From NCBI GenBank assembly GCA_963763095.1, contig CAVXNR010000003.1, forward strand, positions 386,716-450,715: a stretch of DNA of 64,000 bases. The letters run 5' to 3'. Shown here one piece after another: positions 1-10,335 of the stretch. Source of the stretch: CAVUCH01 sp963763095 (GTDB lineage: Bacteria; Acidobacteriota; Vicinamibacteria; Vicinamibacterales; JAENWD01). The position numbers were made by a program, and so were the translations under genes. The notes below the pieces were generated by a model that saw only the letters and a program-made list of their open reading frames with translations, did not search any database and had not been told where the DNA came from. Positions within the stretch are counted from its first letter, which is position 1, and the number at the start of each line of letters is the position of its first letter.

Positions 1-589
1 GTGCCGCCACGGCGGACTCGCTCGCCGTGAGCGTGATGTCGACCACGCACCCGCCGAGTCCCATCCCGCGGCATGACGTGACTTCGATCACAGCCGGCAG
101 CGCGAACCGTGCCAGCACCCGGGCGAATGCGGCCTTGTAGAAGTGGCAGAGCGGCGCGGGCGCCGGCTCCCGCACACCACAGAAGATCGAGCTGCGGATC
201 TCCACCGTCGCGCCCCCGCGTCGCATGTGCACGATCGCGCGGCTTCCACCATACGTCTGGCGCACGAGGTCTCGAACGACCGCCAGCACCGGGCGCAGGC
301 GGAGAGCGCGGGGCAGCGCCCGCAGAATCGCCCGCCGCACCGTCGGCAGCGCGTCGACGATCCAATCTGCGGTGTACTCGCCCGCACGACCGGTAATCTG
401 CGTGTACGCATCGCCTTCACGCCGCAGAAAGCTCAACACGGCACTCAGCGCCGCGAGGCCGATTCGCCCCGAGCGCAGCCCCGCCGGGCTGAACCAGTTC
501 TCATAGAACTCCTGCCGCTCAGGCAGGAGATCGACAATGCTCTGGTGCAGTGCCGCGACGAGAACGCGCCCGATGCCGCCGTCCCTCAT
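1..589 (-). CDS. V4R-like ligand-binding domain protein, partial, with an apparent frameshift
   Basis: The gene runs leftward off the window edge; the start is the ATG at 587-589. The first about 125 residues read MRDGGIGRVLVAALHQS..., a helical region. At the run of five C at 213-217 the sensible frame changes by one base. Beyond it the protein reads SSIFCGVREP..., CHFYKAAF... and SCRGMGLGGC..., a cysteine/glycine pattern like the V4R (4-vinyl reductase) small-molecule-binding fold. Such domains occur in sensory proteins and BchJ-like proteins. The family assignment is from pattern only. The start is divergent from mobA, 36 bp away. The frame change is probably a homopolymer error. Confidence 0.5.
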   Translation of the reverse strand, partial: MRDGGIGRVLVAALHQSIVDLLPERQEFYENWFSPAGLRSGRIGLAALSAVLSFLRREGDAYTQITGRAGEYTADWIVDALPTVRRAILRALPRALRLRPVLAVVRDLVRQTYGGSRAIVHMRRGGATVEIRSSIFCGVREPAPAPLCHFYKAAFARVLARFALPAVIEVTSCRGMGLGGCVVDITLTASESAVAA

Positions 590-625
590 TCGCTGGATTT
601 CTGATAGATTGAACAATTCGAGACG

Positions 626-1210
626 GTGACTGGCATGTTCTGGGACGCGCACATCCTCGCCGGCGGGCAAGCCCGCCGCCTGGGTCGCCAGGACAAGGCC
701 GCGCTCGTCGTGGCCGATCGACGCATCCTCGATCGGCAGCTCGCTGCGCTCGACGGCCGTGCGGCCCGGATCGTCGTCGTTGGCGGCCCGGAGCGCCACA
801 TCGGCGGCGTGCAGGTCATACCGGATCGGCTGCCAGGCACCGGCGCACTCGGCGGGCTCTACACCGCACTGGTGAGTGCCACATCGGATCGGACCCTCGT
901 GCTTGCGTGCGACATGCCGTACGTGACGGGACCGTTTCTCGAGTTCCTTGCCACGACCGGCTCGGAATGCGACGCCACGGTACCGCGGGACCGGAAGGGC
1001 CTGCATCCGCTCTGCGCCGTGTATGCGCGGTCGGCGGCACCAGCGATCCGCCGTGCGATTGACCGGGGAGTACGACGAGTCCGCGAGGCGATTGATCCGC
1101 TGCGAATGCACCTGATCGAAGGGCCCGCACTCGAGGCGTTCGATCCAGAGGGCCGGCTGCTGGCAAATATCAACACTCCGGACGACTACGCGCGCGTGCT
1201 TCGCGACTGA
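626..1210 (+). CDS. mobA: Molybdenum cofactor guanylyltransferase
   Basis: MobA transfers GMP from GTP to molybdopterin-Mo to make the guanine dinucleotide cofactor used by DMSO-reductase-type enzymes; it is a cytoplasmic enzyme. The protein of 194 residues has the N-terminal nucleotide-binding loop LAGGQARRLGRQDKA (about residues 11-25), then LPGTGALGGLYTAL and ACDMPY with the metal-binding aspartate, and the usual C-terminal INTPDDY. Length is normal for the family. The start taken is GTG at 626; ATG at 635 in the same frame is an alternative. No other molybdopterin genes lie in the window. Confidence 0.88.
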   Translation: MTGMFWDAHILAGGQARRLGRQDKAALVVADRRILDRQLAALDGRAARIVVVGGPERHIGGVQVIPDRLPGTGALGGLYTALVSATSDRTLVLACDMPYVTGPFLEFLATTGSECDATVPRDRKGLHPLCAVYARSAAPAIRRAIDRGVRRVREAIDPLRMHLIEGPALEAFDPEGRLLANINTPDDYARVLRD

Positions 1211-1325
1211 CCATCACTGCAGTTGCACCGGTAACCGGCGGCAATCGTACCGCAGCGCCAGGGCCCCGTCAACGCAATCACTGGTTCCGGCCCGGCTATC
1301 ACCACACATCGCAGGCACATCGATC

Positions 1326-3390
1326 ATGATCCTTCCCGTCCATGAGGCGCTTCGCTCGCGGCTCGCCGCCGCGCTGGAAAAACAGTACGGGCTCGCCCCG
1401 GAGTCGCAGCCGCCAATCGTCATCGACTACGCGCCGAACCGCGCGCTCGGGGATCTCGCCGTGCCGATCGCCTTCGAGCTCGCCACGGCGCCTGCGCAAG
1501 GCACCGCGTGCGATCGCGCAGGAACTGGCCGCGGCGCTGATGCCGGTGTCCGGGGTCCGGCGCGTCGAGGCGCTCGGCAGCGGGTACATCAACGCGTTCC
1601 TCGACAGGCGGACCTTCCTGGCTGAACGCCTGGACCCCGCCCGCACGTCGCAGAGCGCCGCCGTACCGGCCGGCAAGACGATCGTCGAGCACACCGCCAT
1701 CAACCCGAACAAGGCGGCTCATATCGGGCACCTGCGCAACGCGGCGCTCGGCGACACGCTCGTGCGCGTGCTGCGCTTCCGTGGCGTCCCCGTCGAAGTG
1801 CAGAACTACATCGACGACACGGGCGTGCAGGTGGCGGACGTCGTCGTGGGGTTTACCGCGATCGAGCAGAAGTCGCTGGCTGACATCCAGCAGATTGCGG
1901 CAAGCACCAGGTTCGACTACTACTGCTGGGATCTCTACGCTCGCGTGACCGAATGGTATGGCGCCGACGCGGCGCGCCTCGCCCTTCGCGCCGCGACGCT
2001 GCACGATATCGAGCACGGCGGCACCGAGCGCGCCGCCATCGGTGCGTTCGTTGCCGATGCCATCGTCCGCTGTCACCTGCTGACGATGAACCGGATGAAC
2101 ATCGGATACGACCTGCTCACGTGGGAGGGCGACATCCTGCGCCTCCAGTTCTGGGCGCGCGCATTCGAGATCCTCAAGACCCAGGGAACTGTCTACCTGC
2201 AGACGCAGGGGCGGCTTGCCGGCTGCTGGGTGATGGCGATCGACGATGGCGCCGATGCGACCGTCCCGCCCGATGACGCTGCTGTGGCGCCAGCCGAGCC
2301 GCCGCCGGCGGCGCTCCCGACGAGACGGGCGAGGTCGACGATTCGCGCGAAAAGGTCATCGTCCGCTCGAACGGCACGGTCACTTATGTCGGAAAGGACA
2401 TCGCCTATCAGTTCTGGAAGTTCGGCCTGCTCGGGCTCGACTTCTCCTACCGGCCGTTCACGACGCGCGGCGACGGGTCCACGCTCTGGGCCACGACGAG
2501 CGATCCGGCGCAGCGCGGCTGCTCACGGCGACGTGCCGGCGTTCGGCCGCGCCACGACGACCTACAACGTGATCGACGTTCGTCAGTCCTACCTGCAGAA
2601 GCTTCTGAAGCAGGCGCTGGCCACAATGGGGCACACCGCCGAGGCGGAGCGATCGATTCACTTCTCGTACGAGATGGTGGCGCTCTCGCACGCGACCGCC
2701 CGCGAGCTGGGATACGAGCTGTCGCCGGAAGACCAGAAGAAGCCGTTCGTCGAGGTGTCGGGCCGCAAGGGCCTCGGCGTGAAGGCTGACGATCTGCTGG
2801 ATCTGCTGGAGAAAAAGGCCACCGAGGAGGTGCAGCGGCGCAATCCCGAGCGGACGGGCGCTGATGTGGCGCGCATCGGCCGCGAGATCGGGCTTGCGGC
2901 CGTGCGCTATTTCATGATCAAGTACTCCCGAGGGAAAGTGATTGCCTTCGATATCGACGAGGCGTTGAGCTTCGAAGGCGAGAGCGGACCCTACCTGCAA
3001 TACTCCGTCGTCCGCGCGAACAACATCTTCGCGAAGTTGCAGGAGCGCGAAGGCACGAGCACGGCCGACGTGATTGCCTCACTCTCCGGACTGGATCCCG
3101 CCGGGCTCGAAGGCGCCGACGGGGACCATGAGCTGTGGGCACTGGTGCTCGAGGCATCCCGGCTCGACGAGATTGTCGAGCAGGTGGTGCGGTCGCTCGA
3201 GTTCTCCGTGCTCGCCAAGTGGGCGTTCGGGCTCGCGCAGCAGTTCAACGCCTTCTATCACCGCGCGCCGATCCTGAATGAGGAGCGCATCGACCTCCGC
3301 CTGTGGCGAGCGGCGGGTGTGGCGTACTACCGGGCGCAGCTCACGCGCGCGCTCGACATGATGGGCATCCCGGTGCCCGCAAGGATGTAG
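1326..3390 (+). CDS. argS: Arginyl-tRNA synthetase, interrupted by three apparent frameshifts
   Basis: This class I synthetase charges tRNA-Arg in the cytoplasm and is essential. The N-terminal domain starts at ATG 1326 (MILPVHEALRSRL). The frame shifts near 1485 into RRLRKAPRAIAQELA, followed by the HIGH-type motif in NPNKAAHIGHLRNA (about 1702-1740). A second shift near 2316 leads to DETGEVDDSREKVIV and YVGKDIAYQFWKFGLLGLDF. A third near 2520 leads to PAFGRATTTYNVIDVRQ and the C-terminal anticodon-binding (DALR) domain ending GIPVPARM. All domains are present in order, each shift is one base, and no part is missing, so sequencing error is more likely than decay. The stop is 2 bp before the C26 peptidase gene, implying cotranscription. 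Confidence 0.85.
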
Positions 3391-3392
3391 AC

Positions 3393-4088
3393 ATGCCCAT
3401 CATTGGCGTGGTGCCGTCCGCACGGATGTGCGACTACGAAGCGTCGATGCAGCGCGCCGGCGGCGAGCTACGCGTGCTCGACCCCATGCACGATGATCCA
3501 GCTGGCGTGGTGCGCGGCATCAGCGGCCTGCTCCTCACCGGAGGCGGGGACGTGCACCCCCAGCTGTTCGGCGAGGCGCCCCATGAAACCTTCGTCCCGG
3601 CCGAGCCCGGCCGGGATGAGCACGAGATAGCGCTCGTCACGGCGGCGGTCGAAGCGGGCTTGCCGATCTTCGCCATCTGCCGCGGCCTGCAAATCATGAA
3701 CGTGGCCTGTGGCGGCTCGCTCGTCCAGGATATTCCCGCGTCCATTCCAGGCGCGGTCATGCACCAGGTGGCCATGCCGAAGAGCGCCATCGCTCACGAG
3801 GTATGGATCAATCGCGAGTCGCTGCTGTGGACCATCCTCGAGGAGCGTCTCGAGGGCGAAGACACCTGCAGCGTGAACAGCCGCCATCACCAGTCGGTGA
3901 AGACGGTCGCCCCGGGGTTCGTCGTCTCGGCGACGGCGCCGGACGGCGTGATCGAAGCCATCGAGCGACCGGACCGCGCCTTCTGCATGGGCGTCCAGTG
4001 GCATCCCGAGAACTTCTGGCGCACGGGCGAGTTCCGGGAGCTGTTCGAAGGCTTCCTGCGGGCCGCGTCCGAGCGACAGGCAGGCTGA
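3393..4088 (+). CDS. Gamma-glutamyl-gamma-aminobutyrate hydrolase family (peptidase C26) protein
   Basis: This is a class I glutamine amidotransferase-like hydrolase, family PuuD/C26, which cleaves gamma-glutamyl amide bonds; the exact substrate is not known. The 232-residue protein has the oxyanion strand LLTGGGDVHP, the nucleophile cysteine in FAICRGLQIMN, and the catalytic His-Glu in GVQWHPENFW. The start is ATG 3393 (MPIIGVVPSARM), immediately after the argS stop. A longer open frame upstream exists but lies inside argS. Polyamine degradation is one possible role, but no puu neighbours are seen. Confidence 0.85.
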   Translation: MPIIGVVPSARMCDYEASMQRAGGELRVLDPMHDDPAGVVRGISGLLLTGGGDVHPQLFGEAPHETFVPAEPGRDEHEIALVTAAVEAGLPIFAICRGLQIMNVACGGSLVQDIPASIPGAVMHQVAMPKSAIAHEVWINRESLLWTILEERLEGEDTCSVNSRHHQSVKTVAPGFVVSATAPDGVIEAIERPDRAFCMGVQWHPENFWRTGEFRELFEGFLRAASERQAG

Positions 4089-4101
4089 GTTTCCTCTCGA
4101 C

Positions 4102-5230
4102 CTACGGCCGGACGCGTCCGAGCAGCTCCCCCATCGCGCGTCCGCTGTACCCGGTCATCTCGAGATACCCGCGTCCGGTCACGGGACGGCCGTTGCGCGT
4201 ACCGCCGACGTCTACCGCACCTTCCCAATACGCCACCCCGGACTGCAGCCCCGCGTGCATCTCCTGCGCGTCGAGCGCGGCTTTCATGGAGAGCGCCAGA
4301 TTCTGCCCCGGCACATCGATGCGCCACTCGACGGGATAGCTCGCGCTGGTCGTCGGCGAGGCCCAGCGACGGCCCGGCGTCAACGTGAATGCTTCCGAGG
4401 CCAGCGACGACGTATGTTCCGTTTCTGGCCACGACCGTGCCGCTCGACCGCGGATCGATCGATCCCTCGGAGCCCCTCAACCGGAACAGCATGAGATCCT
4501 CGCCGTCATCCAGCTGGATGGAGAACCAATCCCACCCGACCTGGCTCTTCTCGAGGAAGCTCGACCCGAACTCGTGGTCCATCCAGCTCGCGCCTTCGAC
4601 GTCGACGCGTTCGTCACCAAGCCGGATGGTGCCGCGCGTGGGCATGCGCGTCAGCGAGTAGTAGTGCGAGGCGTTGCCCGCCTGCGACCCCTTCTGGCTG
4701 AACCCGCCATCGCCATGGAATGCCGGAGGCTTGCCTTCCGCGAGCGAGAGGTCGATCGCGAACGGAGGTGTGGCTGATGCGGCCGTCAGGCGATGCCGGC
4801 CGTTCTGGAGCTCCACACTCCAGTCGTCGATCCACACCCGATATCCGTCTGCCCTTGCGCCGGCCCACCCCACCCCGGGCCGGCTGAGTCTCTCGACGGC
4901 CCGGTGCCGCCGGGCGCCGATGTCGGTGACCGCGAGGTGCCCCATGAAGAGATCGCGCACGGCCCAGCGAGACGGGTTGGCGGGCGATGGATCGATGCCA
5001 ATCCGAAAGAACGTCAGCTGGTACCCGAAGCGACGGCCGTCTGTGGAGGTCAGATTCCCGGTGTAGTACCACCACTCGATCCGGTACTCGGGATGACTCG
5101 CGTGATCGGCCGGCAGCCGCAGCACGCGTCCAGGCTCCGCGTGCCCCCAGGCGGCGTGCTGCTGCGCGGCGACGGTGGCTGCGGAGCACGCGGCGAGCAA
5201 CGCGAACAGGAGGGATCTGACGCGCATCAT
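4102..5230 (-). CDS. AttH/CrtC-like lipocalin-fold secreted protein, apparent frameshift
   Basis: The protein starts at ATG 5230 with a signal peptide (MMRVRSLLFALLAACSAATVAAQ). It continues with IEWWYYTGNL, FGYQLTFFRIG and WMDHEFGSSFLEKSQVGWDW, the hallmark motifs of the AttH/carotenoid 1,2-hydratase-like lipocalin pair family (PF07143 type). Near 4390-4400 the frame shifts to SEAFTLTPGRRWASP, and the last part (PVEWRIDVPGQNL ... YLEMTGYSGRAMGELL) is standard for the family. The start overlaps the stop of the FtsX-type permease by ATGA, so the two are translationally coupled. Such proteins often accompany LolD/FtsX-type exporters. A role as periplasmic lipid carrier or lipid-modifying protein is inferred. 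Confidence 0.82.
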
Positions 5231-7804
5231 TCGCTGTGGTGCTCCACCGGCTGCACGGCGGCCGCGAGTCGCGCTGGATACAGCCCCGCAATGGCTGTCG
5301 CGATGAACAGCGCGAGTGAAGACTGCAGCAGGAACAGGCCGGGGACGTAGAACTGGATCGTCCATCCGAAGCTCTGCACGTTGATGACGTAGATGAGGAT
5401 CAGCGCGAGCCCAAGGCCTGCGACCCACCCGAGCACCTGGCTGACGAGCCCGATCATGCCCGCTTCGATCACGACCATCTTGCGGATCTGGCGCCGATCG
5501 GCCCCGACGAGCCGGAGCGTCGTGAGCTCACGGCGTCGCTCGAGGATCAGCGTCAGCAGGGTTCCGCTCACCCCGAGAATGCCCACGAACACGGCGATGG
5601 CCTCGAGCGCGTAGGTGATGGCGAACGTACTGTCGAAGATGCGCAGCACCTCGTCGCGGATGGACGCGTTCGTGTGGATGAACACGCGATGCCGCTCGCC
5701 CAGTTTCGACATCAGGTCCGCCCGGACGGCGAGCGGGTCACTGCCGGGGCGAAGGTAGACGGTCAGGCTCGTCGGGCGCTGCTTTCCGAAGTGTCGCGTG
5801 AACGTTCCGCGATCCATCACCACGACACCACGGTCGGTGGTGTAGTCGAAGTACACCGCGGCGAGACGGAAGTCGGCCGGTCCGTGCGGCGTCTGCAGGC
5901 GGACGATGTCTCCCGCGCGCTTCTCCGCCTTGAGCGCGAACGACTCCGAGGCGACGACGGCATCCTTCCCGATCGCCGCTCGCAGCGCCGCCCTGCCGTC
6001 CGCGGGCTCCTTGAAGACCAGATTGCCATGCGCGAGCAGCACGTCGAAGTCGCCCGTGCCGAGAACCGTGAGACGCCCGTCGTAGAGCAGGTTGAGCGTG
6101 CGGAACCGATCGACGGCCGCAACCGCTGGATACGACGTCACCGCGGCCTCCAGCTCCTGCGAGATGCTCGACTGTGTGTCGAGGCTGGAACGCCGGGCGG
6201 TGGACATGTAGAGATCGGCCTGCAGCGTCTGACCCACCCAGTAGATCACCGTCTCGCGGAAGCTGCCGATCATGATCGCGATGGCCACCATCATCGACAG
6301 GCTCACCGCGAGTGCCGCGATGGAGACCGCCAGGCGCGGAATCGCGCCGGAGAGGTTTGCGTGGGCGAGCTGTCCTTCGACACCGAACAAGGCCGTGAGC
6401 GGTCTGGCCCCGTAGCGGGCGAGCAGCGCTAGCGCGGCAGGCACCAGGAACGCGATGCCGAACACGGTGGCGACTGCCGCGCCGAAGCCGAAGACGGGCA
6501 GCCCGCCGAGCGGCCCCGGTCGCGAGAGCCCAGCGGCCGCCAACAGGAGTGAGACCGCCAGCGCCAGGTGCCGCCGGTTCACCCGGTAGCGCGCCTCGAG
6601 CCGGTCGGCGCCGCGTAACGCCGCGAGCGGCGTGACCCTGCTCGCTTCCAGCGCTGGCGCGGCAGCGGCGAGCAGCGCCAGGCCGATGCCCATCGCGATC
6701 GCCACCGCCGCATCGCGCGGGTCGAGAGCCGGAACCGTGGTCGCGGCCGCAATATACAGGGTGTTCACGGTGGTCGACGTCAGGCGCACCGCGCCCTGCG
6801 CGAGCAGCCAACCCGCCGGAGCCCCGAGCACCGCGCCAACCGCGGCCAACGCTGCCGCTTCTGCCAGGAACAGACGCAACACCGTGCCGCGAGACGCACC
6901 GACCGCGCGGAGGACGCCGATCTCTTCCCTCCGCGCAATCACCGAGACGGCAACGGTGTTATAGACGAGGAAGAGCCCCACGAGGAGAGCCACGTACGAC
7001 AGCGCGGTCAGATTGAAATGGAACGCCCGCAGCATGGTCTCGACCTGCTCGCCGCGCCGCGCCGGACGCTGCACGGTGAGGCCAGGCGGGAGTTGCGACG
7101 ACAGGAGGCGCTCCGCGTCGGCGACGTTACGTCCCGCCGGCAGCCGAATCTCCACGCGGTCGACGCGGCCAAGACGATCGAACGCCCACTGTGCCGCCGC
7201 GATGTCCATGAGGACGAAGTTGCCGTCCAGCACACGCGCGGGCCCTTCGTTGCTGAGCAACCCCCGGATGACGAAGGATTTCCGCACGTCGCCGATGGCG
7301 AGCTCGAGAGCATCGTTCACGCGCAGGCCGTGCCGCCGCGCGAAGATCTCGGTCGTGATCACGGACCGGGGATCGAGCAGCAGCGCGAGGAACTCCTGCG
7401 GTGCGGGCTGGCGCCGGCCTTCCGCGAACTCCACCAGGTCGTACTCGCGGAAGGCGCGGTCGCGCAGGATGTCCACGCCGAGCACACGCACGGCCTCGGC
7501 TGGTGCACCGCCGGCCCGGGCCATGGCGTCGCCCTCGATCACCGCGGCTCACGTCGCCGATGTCCCGCAGCCAACGCAGGGGGCCGAGCCGCTCCTCGTC
7601 GACGCCGCCGGGGCTCACGATCTCGAGCGAGGCGGCACCCGCCATGGTGTCGAGCGCCAGCGAGAAGCCGCGCACCGAGCTGTCGTTGGCGAGCCGGATC
7701 GCCAGCACCACCGCGATGCCGAGCGCGATGCCGGCCACCGTCAACGCCGATCGGAGCTTCTCCTGGCGCAGGCGGCGGAGAATAAACTGCCTAAAGAGCG
7801 GCAC
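5227..7804 (-). CDS. FtsX/MacB-family ABC transporter permease, apparent frameshift
   Basis: A large inner-membrane permease of about 860 residues with duplicated FtsX domains, typical of AttF/G-like or lipoprotein-release type exporters. The N-terminus starts at GTG 7804 (MPLFRQFILRRLRQEKLRSALTV) with the first membrane segment GIALGIAVVLAI. Near 7548 the frame shifts by one base from RDIGDVSR to AVIEGDAMARAGG. The rest is open to the end and carries several clusters of hydrophobic segments (about 7030-6830, 6720-6480, 6330-6240, 5620-5250), each following ARREEIGVLRAVGAS- or ERRRELTTLRLVGAD-type FtsX motifs. It is coupled to the AttH-like gene (ATGA overlap) and overlaps the start region of the ATPase gene upstream. 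Confidence 0.85.
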
Positions 7805-8514
7805 GGGTGTGTGCCGCCGGGAGGCGGCGATCCTCCACGCGGAGCGACGTGACCGTCTCGCAGGTGGACGATGCGCCGCGCGGCGGCCGCGAGATCGGGC
7901 GAGTGGGTTGCGAGGAGAATCGTCAGACCATCGTGCACGTTGAGGTCCGCGAGCAGATCCAGCACGCGGGCGCCGTTGTCCGAGTCGAGATTCCCGGTGG
8001 GCTCGTCCGCGACGAGAAGAGCGGGCCGGTGCACGACGGCGCGCGCGATGGCGGCACGCTGCAGCTCGCCTCCGGACAGCTGCTGGGGAAAGTGCTCCAG
8101 CCGGTGCGCCACTCCCACGCGTTCCGCGAGCGCACGGGCGCGGGACCCGCTGTCGCGCGGGGCCATGCCCGCGAGCTGCAGCGGCAGCGCGATGTTCTCG
8201 GCGAGCGTGAGCGTGGGCAGCAGGTTGAAGAACTGAAACACGAACCCCACCCGCTCGCGGCGCACGCGCGTCAGCCGGTCATCGTCGAGCGCCTCCAGGC
8301 GCGCCCCCTCGAGCGTGACCGATCCGGCGCTCGGGCGGTCCATGCCGCCGCAGAGGTGCAGCAGCGTCGACTTGCCGCACCCGGAGGGGCCAACGAGCGC
8401 GACGAAGTCCCCTGTCTCTACTGAAAGGCTGATGTCGCGTACGGCCTCGACGGTGGTCTCGCCGGCCAGGTAGGTCTTCCGGACGTGGTCGGCACTCAGG
8501 AGGGGCATGGACAT
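7741..8514 (-). CDS. ABC transporter ATP-binding protein, LolD/MacB type
   Basis: ATPase subunit of the exporter encoded with the FtsX-type permease downstream. It has Walker A GPSGCGKST, the Q-loop in FVFQFFNLLP, the signature LSGGELQRAAIAR, Walker B LLVADEPTGNLD and the H-loop in LATHSPD. The start is ATG 8514 (MSMPLLSADHVRKTY). As written the protein ends with an odd tail that overlaps the permease start by 64 bp. A one-base shift near 7848 would instead give VTSLRVEDRRLPAAH and a TAG at 7791-7793, overlapping the permease GTG only slightly. The shorter C-terminus fits the family better, so the given end is doubtful. Confidence 0.87.
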   Translation of the reverse strand: MSMPLLSADHVRKTYLAGETTVEAVRDISLSVETGDFVALVGPSGCGKSTLLHLCGGMDRPSAGSVTLEGARLEALDDDRLTRVRRERVGFVFQFFNLLPTLTLAENIALPLQLAGMAPRDSGSRARALAERVGVAHRLEHFPQQLSGGELQRAAIARAVVHRPALLVADEPTGNLDSDNGARVLDLLADLNVHDGLTILLATHSPDLAAAARRIVHLRDGHVAPRGGSPPPGGTHPCRSLGSLFSAACARRSSDRR

Positions 8515-8605
8515 GAGAGGAGACGCGGGAACACGGGCCGGGGGTTCAGGCGCCCGCTCGGGTCAGGGATCGTAAACACCGGGGTTGGAGGCTCACGAGG
8601 CCACA

Positions 8606-9895
8606 TCAACGGTCGAGTACCGCAACCGATTCCACGTGCGCCGTGTTCGGGAACAGGTCGAAGGCCTCGACGTGCGAGAGCCGATACCCGGCATCGACGA
8701 AGCGCCGCACGTCGCGGGCCAGTGTCGCCACGTCACACGAGACGTAGACGATCCGACGGGCGCTCGCGGCGACGATCAGCCGGGCGGCCTCTTTTGACAC
8801 GCCCGTTCGCGGGGGATCGACCAGGATCGTAGCGGTGCCTGCGTCAGGTTCCCGCGTCAGGAACGTCTCGACGGCACTCGGAACAACGCGCACACCAGTC
8901 CCGAGCGCCGCAGCGTTGGCGGCAAGATCTTCGGCCCCCTGACGATCGCCTTCGACAGCGACGACGTGGCCTCGACCGAGCGCAGCGAACGAAACGCCGA
9001 AGAGACCGGAGCCCGCGTAGAGGTCGAGGAGCTCGCCGCGCGGGAGCAGACCGAGTACGGTCTCCATGAGCGGCTTGAGCAGGAAGCGGTTGCCCTGGAA
9101 GAATGCCGCCACGTGCCGGCGGAGGCGCACGGACGCCGTCTGCCCATCCACAGTGATCTCGAGCACGTCGCTGATGTGCGGGTGCCCGCGGCCGGCAACG
9201 AACTGCGGCGCCTCCGGGCGCGCGATCACGAGGCCAGTCACGCCTTCGGCGTCGAACAGTCCCGGCAGGCGCTGCACGTCCCGCGGACGCGTGCCGGGTG
9301 CGAGCTCGGCGAGGAGCGCCCGTTCGGTGCCCGTCACGTTCTCACTGAGCTCGATCTCGCGGATGGGGTGCGTGCCTTCGCCCGCGAGCCGTGTCTGAAT
9401 CAGGTTCAGGATCTGTTCGGTCGCAGGCAGCAACTGCCCCGTGCGTGATGCGTCACAGAGGTCATGCGTCCCCTCGCGGAAGAACCCGACCCGGCCGCCG
9501 CGCACGTGCAGCCGCGCGCGCATCCGATAGCCCTGCTCCGGCGATGCGCGCACGGGAACCGGCTCGTCGAGCGGCAGCTTGCCGATGCGGGCGAATGCAT
9601 CCTGCACGATTGCGGCCTTCAGCTGTAGCTGCCGCGGGTACGCGACGTGGGCGAAGACACTGCCACCGCATGCCGGGTCGCCAGTGGGCTCGCGCCGGTC
9701 AGGGGACGCCTCTTCCACCAGGGTCGTTGCCGCGTATGCGGTGCCACCCCTCACCTGCTCCACCCGGGCCCGCACGCGCTCGCCCGGGATGGCGCCGGCG
9801 ACGAAGACGATCTGCCCCTCATGGCGCGCGATCATGCGCCCGCCCGCGGCCGGCTTCTCGATCAGTAGCGACAGTTCATCGTCAGCTGACAACAT
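8606..9895 (-). CDS. 23S rRNA (uracil-5-)-methyltransferase, RumA/RlmD/TrmA family
   Basis: SAM-dependent enzyme that methylates C5 of a uridine in rRNA or tRNA. The N-terminal part is TRAM-like (AAGGRMIARHEGQIVFVAGAIPGERV). The methyltransferase core has the SAM site LLDLYAGSGLFGVSFA, the VDPPRTGVSKEA motif, the nucleophile cysteine in YVSCDVATLARD and the general-base glutamate in AHVESVAVLDR. Only one cysteine of the iron-sulphur cluster motif of RumA is evident (ACGGS), so the cluster may be lost and the exact target is open. The start taken is ATG 9895 (MLSADDELSLLIEKP); a longer open frame to 9985 lacks family similarity. It lies 92 bp upstream of the ABC ATPase gene, same strand. Confidence 0.85.
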   Translation of the reverse strand: MLSADDELSLLIEKPAAGGRMIARHEGQIVFVAGAIPGERVRARVEQVRGGTAYAATTLVEEASPDRREPTGDPACGGSVFAHVAYPRQLQLKAAIVQDAFARIGKLPLDEPVPVRASPEQGYRMRARLHVRGGRVGFFREGTHDLCDASRTGQLLPATEQILNLIQTRLAGEGTHPIREIELSENVTGTERALLAELAPGTRPRDVQRLPGLFDAEGVTGLVIARPEAPQFVAGRGHPHISDVLEITVDGQTASVRLRRHVAAFFQGNRFLLKPLMETVLGLLPRGELLDLYAGSGLFGVSFAALGRGHVVAVEGDRQGAEDLAANAAALGTGVRVVPSAVETFLTREPDAGTATILVDPPRTGVSKEAARLIVAASARRIVYVSCDVATLARDVRRFVDAGYRLSHVEAFDLFPNTAHVESVAVLDR

Positions 9896-10335
9896 GGAGC
9901 TCACTCGAACACACGGGACGCTCACACGAAGCCCGTCGACCATCAGAATGCACGAAAGCATTGATTCGGCGGCCGGCTGGTGCAATCGAGCGAGCGGTCG
10001 GACTCAGCAGCGCCGAGTGCAGTCTTACGTGCTCTGCTGGGGCGCGCATGAAGTTCAGGGTGTACTGCACTCGCACCCAGCCTAGATTCCAGAGACGGCT
10101 CTGCCGATCTCGGGGGCGGGCCCGTCAACACCGAGTCAGCTGGCCCACGTTCCGAAGGAGGACGAACTGGCCGACAGGCGTCCACTCGTCCACCGGCAGG
10201 GCTCATTTCACACCACCAGCGGCTTTTCGGTTCCGCTGTTCACGTCTTTCAGGAAGATCGCCGAAGGCCCGAGGCGAGTCCGAGCAGGCTCAGCCAAGTC
10301 AACGTTGGTTCAGCGTTGCCGTTGTTCAGCGGCGG
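9896..10335. other. Non-coding or unrecognised stretch
   Basis: About 440 bases between the methyltransferase start and the DUF3224 stop. Open frames of 60-90 codons occur on both strands but show no recognisable motif, no plausible ribosome binding site and arginine/serine-rich shadow composition. It presumably contains the promoter of the methyltransferase gene. I see no clear RNA gene, repeat or terminator. Confidence 0.4.

Noticed and set aside
3303..3392. Longer N-terminus for the C26 peptidase
   Set aside because: The extra codons lie within the argS C-terminus; ATG 3393 begins the conserved domain.
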